This document shows, one piece after another, positions 14,812 to 16,767 of a DNA stretch of 16,767 nucleotides (position 1 is its first letter; every line of letters starts with the position of its first letter). Made by a program: the position numbers and the translations under genes. The stretch covers positions 1-16,767 of the forward strand of contig JAVBRX010000110.1 in NCBI GenBank assembly GCA_031547465.1, written 5' to 3'. This DNA is from Hohaiivirga sp031547465 (lineage in GTDB: Bacteria; Pseudomonadota; Alphaproteobacteria; Rhizobiales; Beijerinckiaceae). The notes under the pieces are model-generated. The model saw only the letters and a program-made list of their open reading frames with translations. It searched no databases and was not told the DNA's origin.

Positions 14812-15900
14812 ATGACCACATATCTGCCAGAAGCCAAACTCGACGCCATCGCTGCGCGCCACGACATCATCACTGCCACGCTCGCCAGCGGGCCGGACGC
14901 CGAGACGTTCGTCGCCCTGTCACGGGAATTGTCGGAACTCGATGCCGTGGTCGAAGGCATTCGCGCCTACCGGGCGGCGGCGGCAAACCTCACCGATATC
15001 GAGACGCTTCTCGGTGACAGCGAAATCGACGCGGAAATGCGTGCGCTTGCCGAAGAGGAGCGCCCACAGGCGGAAGAGACACTATCTGAGACTGCCGCGC
15101 GCCTGCGCATTCTGTTGCTGCCGAAAGACGAAGCAGACGAAAAAAGTGCGATTCTCGAAGTACGCGCCGGAACCGGCGGTGATGAAGCCTCGCTGTTCGC
15201 TGGCGATCTGTTCGATATGTACAGCCGCTATGCCACCCTGAAGGGCTGGACGGTCGAGGTACTTTCGGCCAACGAGGGAACAGTCGGCGGCTTCAAGGAA
15301 ATCATCGCCAGCATCAAGGGACGCGGCGTGTTCGCCCGGCTGAAATTCGAGAGCGGCGTGCATCGGGTGCAGCGTGTTCCCGATACCGAAGCCTCGGGCC
15401 GGATTCACACCTCCGCCGCCACCGTTGCAGTGATGCCCGAGGCCGAGGGGGTCGATATCACCCTCAACGAAGCGGATCTGCGCATTGATACGCTGCGCTC
15501 CGGCGGCGCGGGCGGACAGCATGTCAACAAGACCGAATCGGCGGTGCGCATCACCCATATCCCGAGTGGTATCGCCGTTCTGGTGCAGGACGAACGTTCC
15601 CAGCACAAGAACCGGGCCAGGGCTTTCACCCTGCTCAAGGCCAAGCTGTATACGGCTGAACGCGAACGCAAGGATTCAGAACGCGCCGCCGACCGTAAAT
15701 CCCAGGTCGGATCAGGGGATCGCTCGGAACGCATCCGCACCTATAATTTCCCGCAAGGGCGCGTCACCGATCACCGCATCAACCTGACCCTCTACAAACT
15801 GCCGGAAATCCTCAACGGCACCACCTTCGATGAACTCGCGGACGCCTTGACCGCCGACCATCAGGCCGCGCTACTCACCGCCCAGTCGGAAAACGAGTAA
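14812..15900 (+). CDS. prfA: Peptide chain release factor 1
   Basis: RF1 recognises UAA and UAG stop codons in the ribosomal A site and triggers peptide release. The 362-residue protein has the normal domain order. The stop-codon recognition motif PxT is P190-D191-T192, in the segment leading to GRIHTSAATVAV. The catalytic G-G-Q is at 234-236, in GGAGGQHVNKTESAVRITH. The C-terminal YNFPQGRVTDHRINLT is also diagnostic. TAA and TAG both serve as natural stops in this window (TAG for ptsP and the helical-repeat gene), consistent with normal RF1 function. There is no clear binding site before the ATG at 14812, but the N-terminal length fits relatives. prmC starts seven bases after the stop. Confidence 0.97.
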   Translation: MTTYLPEAKLDAIAARHDIITATLASGPDAETFVALSRELSELDAVVEGIRAYRAAAANLTDIETLLGDSEIDAEMRALAEEERPQAEETLSETAARLRILLLPKDEADEKSAILEVRAGTGGDEASLFAGDLFDMYSRYATLKGWTVEVLSANEGTVGGFKEIIASIKGRGVFARLKFESGVHRVQRVPDTEASGRIHTSAATVAVMPEAEGVDITLNEADLRIDTLRSGGAGGQHVNKTESAVRITHIPSGIAVLVQDERSQHKNRARAFTLLKAKLYTAERERKDSERAADRKSQVGSGDRSERIRTYNFPQGRVTDHRINLTLYKLPEILNGTTFDELADALTADHQAALLTAQSENE

Positions 15901-15907
15901 GCCCCAG

Positions 15908-16767
15908 GTGAATAGGAAGCCACAAGAAGCTCCGGTTGTTGCAGCGGATCTGCCGCGTAGCGAGGCCGTCCGCCGGTTGCAGGTGGCATTCGCCGCAATG
16001 GGCCTTGCCAATCCCGGTCTTGACGCCCGGCTTCTCGTTTGCGCCGCGTGCCGGATTGACACCACCGCTTTGATCGCCCACCCATCCGTGCCGCTGGGGC
16101 AAAAGGAAGCGGAATGCCTCAACGCCTTCGCGCAGCGTCGGCTGGCTCGGGAACCGGTAGCGCGAATTCTCGGCGAACGGGAATTCTGGAGTATTCCATT
16201 CGCGGTATCCGACGCCACCCTGATCCCGCGCCCTGATACGGAAACCCTTGTCGAACTCGTGCTGGCGCATGTTGCAGACCGCAGGAAGCCCTTGCGCATC
16301 CTCGATCTTGGCACGGGAACCGGCTGCATCCTGATTGCGCTGCTCAACGAATTGCCGAACGCCACCGGAACCGGCATCGACATTTCGCCGGAAGCTCTCG
16401 CCATGGCGGCGCATAACGCCGAAAAAGCCGGGATCAACACCCCGGCGGCGAGCCGCGCCCGGTTCATCCGAAACGACTGGGCCGCCGGACTGGAAGGACC
16501 GTTCGACATCATCGCCTCAAATCCGCCGTATATCCCAACCAACATCATTGAGACGCTGGAGCCGGATGTATGGAAGTACGATCCGAAAACTGCTCTGGAT
16601 GGCGGTGAGGACGGATTGTCGGCTTACCAGATAATCCTGAGTCAGGCCCCGGCGCTTCTCGACCCTTCCGGTATGCTGGCGGTCGAGATCGGTCAGGGAC
16701 AGGAAGACGACCTTGTGTCCCTAGCGGCGGCATGGAATTTTCGTGAAATCGACCGGCGTCCCGATCT
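15908..16767 (+). CDS. prmC: Release factor glutamine methyltransferase (3' end outside window)
   Basis: PrmC (HemK) methylates the GGQ glutamine of release factors, here expected to be Gln236 of the RF1 encoded just upstream. The visible 286 codons contain the N-terminal helical substrate-binding domain (about 10-100), with R-E-P-V-A-R-I-L-G and FWSIPFAV marking its end. The SAM motif I-L-D-L-G-T-G-T-G is at 131-139, and the catalytic N-P-P-Y at 205-208 binds the glutamine side chain. The following YDPKTALDGGEDGLSAYQ segment is typical of the family. The gene runs off the right edge. I chose the GTG at 15908, seven bases after the prfA stop; no good binding site is visible, so translation is probably coupled to prfA. 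Confidence 0.95.
   Translation, partial: MNRKPQEAPVVAADLPRSEAVRRLQVAFAAMGLANPGLDARLLVCAACRIDTTALIAHPSVPLGQKEAECLNAFAQRRLAREPVARILGEREFWSIPFAVSDATLIPRPDTETLVELVLAHVADRRKPLRILDLGTGTGCILIALLNELPNATGTGIDISPEALAMAAHNAEKAGINTPAASRARFIRNDWAAGLEGPFDIIASNPPYIPTNIIETLEPDVWKYDPKTALDGGEDGLSAYQIILSQAPALLDPSGMLAVEIGQGQEDDLVSLAAAWNFREIDRRPD

Overview
The window is a chromosomal segment of an alphaproteobacterium, most likely a member of the Rhizobiales (Hyphomicrobiales). The evidence is the order of recognisable genes (parvulin foldase, argJ, mutT, NDUFAF5-like protein, comF, grxC, DUF1178, ubiG, lysC, ptsP, prfA, prmC), the high GC content and the protein signatures. Genus cannot be fixed from this sequence. 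Most of it is housekeeping; no phage, insertion sequence, CRISPR array, rRNA or tRNA was seen, and I found no clearly new multi-gene system.

Left part (1-3000, + strand): an exported parvulin-type prolyl isomerase, argJ (arginine biosynthesis) and a MutT-type Nudix hydrolase that overlaps argJ by four bases. A perfect 15-bp tandem duplication lies on the argJ/mutT junction. Middle-left part (3000-5000, - strand): a DUF427 gene, a small exported-protein gene that appears to be broken by an amber codon inside its signal peptide, and an NDUFAF5-like methyltransferase-fold protein. From about 5095 the + strand carries comF, grxC and a DUF1178 gene.

Middle part (6870-9925): two unfamiliar genes lie convergently between DUF1178 and ubiG. 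One is a Tat-type exported, CcmG-like thioredoxin-fold protein that lacks the CxxC active site. The other is an 834-residue exported helical-repeat protein. They look like an accessory insertion in a conserved neighbourhood.

Right part (9989-16767): ubiG (- strand, ubiquinone synthesis) is divergent from lysC (+ strand, aspartokinase). It is followed by ptsP (nitrogen PTS enzyme I), prfA (release factor 1) and the start of prmC, which methylates the GGQ glutamine of that release factor. lysC has a candidate promoter, a short upstream ORF with an internal hairpin and a T-run, and a well-placed internal start that could make a separate regulatory subunit. The lysC-ptsP gap has no convincing gene but contains mutually exclusive inverted repeats.
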